From assembly GCF_014646875.1 (NCBI RefSeq), contig NZ_BMOC01000010.1, positions 1 through 64,000 on the forward strand: a stretch of DNA of 64,000 nt, given 5' to 3'. The position numbers and the translations under genes are program-made. Numbering within the stretch: position 1 is the stretch's first letter; the number at the start of each line of letters is the position of its first letter. This document shows, one piece after another, positions 63,251 through 64,000 of this stretch. Below the pieces are notes generated by a model. The model searched no databases. It saw only the letters and a program-made list of their open reading frames with translations, and was not told where the DNA came from. This DNA is from Halobellus salinus. Its GTDB lineage: Archaea; Halobacteriota; Halobacteria; Halobacteriales; Haloferacaceae.

Positions 63251-64000
63251 TCACTCGACGGCGACCTCCTCGAGGGCCCGGTCGACGACTGCCGTTCCGT
63301 CGGCGTCGGCGTCGGCGTCGGTCCGCACCCGGTGGCCCCACACCGTCGGCACCTCGGTTTGGACGTCGTCGGGGATGACGTAGTCCCGCCCCTCGAACAC
63401 CGCCCTGACCTGCGACGCTCGGACCGCGGCGATCGCGCCACGGGGGCTGGCACCCAACCGCGCGTGTTCGCGAGTGTACCCCGCCAGCCGGGAGATGTAC
63501 GACCGGACCGGTTCCCTGACGGTCACGCCGGCGACGGTCTCCCGCGCCCGCCGAACGTCCGCGACCGAGGCGACGGCCTCCAGCGACTCGATCGGGTGTT
63601 CGCCGGTGACCCGGCCGAGGAGTTCGGTCTCCTCCTCGGCGTCGGGGTAGCCCAGCCGGATCTTCTTCGTGAACCGGTCGACCTCCGCGACCGGCAGTTC
63701 GTACGTCCGGCCGGGTTCGACGTCGTTCTGCGTTGCGATCACGATGAACGGGTCCGGGACCGGGTAGGTCTCACCGTCGACGGTGACCTGGTCTTCGGAC
63801 ATCACTTCCAGGAGCGCCGCCTGTGTCTTCGGCGGCGCGCGGTTGATCTCGTCGCCGAGGACGACGTTTCCGAACACCGGGCCGGGCTGGAACTCGAACT
63901 CCCGGGTCTTCTCGTTGAACACGCTCACCCCGGTCACGTCCGAGGGCAGGAGGTCAGGGGTGAACTGCACCCGGTTGAACGAGCACTCGAGCGAGGTCGC
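63251..64000 (-). CDS. moxR: MoxR-family AAA ATPase (5' end beyond the window)
   Basis: The visible 249 residues, beginning mid-domain at ATSLECSFNRVQFTPDLLPSDVTG, include the Walker B motif LGDEINRAPPKTQAALLEVM, the sensor area FIVIATQNDVEPGRTYELPVAEVDRF, and the C-terminal SPRGAIAAVRASQVRAVFEG. The Walker A lies outside the window. MoxR ATPases act as chaperones on partner complexes. It starts the moxR-DUF58-transglutaminase operon; DUF58 starts 2 bp after its stop. Confidence 0.93.
   Translation of the reverse strand, partial: ATSLECSFNRVQFTPDLLPSDVTGVSVFNEKTREFEFQPGPVFGNVVLGDEINRAPPKTQAALLEVMSEDQVTVDGETYPVPDPFIVIATQNDVEPGRTYELPVAEVDRFTKKIRLGYPDAEEETELLGRVTGEHPIESLEAVASVADVRRARETVAGVTVREPVRSYISRLAGYTREHARLGASPRGAIAAVRASQVRAVFEGRDYVIPDDVQTEVPTVWGHRVRTDADADADGTAVVDRALEEVAVE

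Overview
The window is a GC-rich stretch of chromosome from a halophilic archaeon of the class Halobacteria. The evidence is the strongly acidic proteome, TATA boxes placed for leaderless transcripts, and archaeal-type genes: CetZ, aIF5A with deoxyhypusine synthase, coenzyme F420 synthesis, archaeosine synthesis, EF-1alpha/S10, EF-2 and aIF2-beta. The genus cannot be settled by reading alone. All gene calls come from translated sequence and remembered family features; no database was searched.

Layout. 1-660: AT-rich tail with a 46-residue zinc-ribbon gene, ending at tRNA-Ile. 660-1215: a gene-free nest of inverted repeats holding a 78-bp MITE. 1.2-15.9 kb: housekeeping and regulation (FxsA, DUF255 thioredoxin-like protein, TrmB regulator, MptA, FAD oxidoreductase, NAD kinase, KaiC-like ATPase, PhoU-type regulator, S8e, a TrkA gene flanked by two RAM-domain proteins, thymidylate kinase, an epimerase). 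16.1-21.4 kb: cetZ with an overlapping membrane-protein gene, then the F420 genes cofC, cofG and cofH. 21.6-23.7 kb: purC, purS, purQ. 24-28.6 kb: raSEA, aldehyde ferredoxin oxidoreductase and an MBL hydrolase. 28.7-33.4 kb: siroheme/haem genes (ahbAB fusion, sirC-like, hemA), pterin dehydratase, HAD hydrolase. 33.4-36.6 kb: two tandem moeA-type genes. 36.7-39.4 kb: Hsp20, a UbiB/ABC1 kinase and a small membrane protein.

38.8-48 kb is marked by scars of IS200/IS605-group tnpB (IS1341-type) elements: a broken tnpB, a tnpB deletion derivative and four hairpin right ends. Three of these ends supply the stop codon of the preceding gene. Between the scars lies a conserved hypusine cluster (aIF5A, agmatinase, Nif3-like, deoxyhypusine synthase) followed by a phosphoesterase and aIF2-beta. 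45.2-51.5 kb looks like acquired DNA: an AT-rich gene pair (membrane HExxH protein plus pilin-like protein) and a large LOV/PAS receptor whose kinase domain has lost its ATP-binding residues. From tRNA-Ala onward the core genome resumes: S10, EF-1alpha, homoserine dehydrogenase with an ACT-domain partner behind a possible leader ORF, a second MITE, EF-2, a cytochrome b561/sulfite-oxidase-like fusion, eIF1/SUI1, and a transglutaminase-DUF58-MoxR operon that runs off the right edge.
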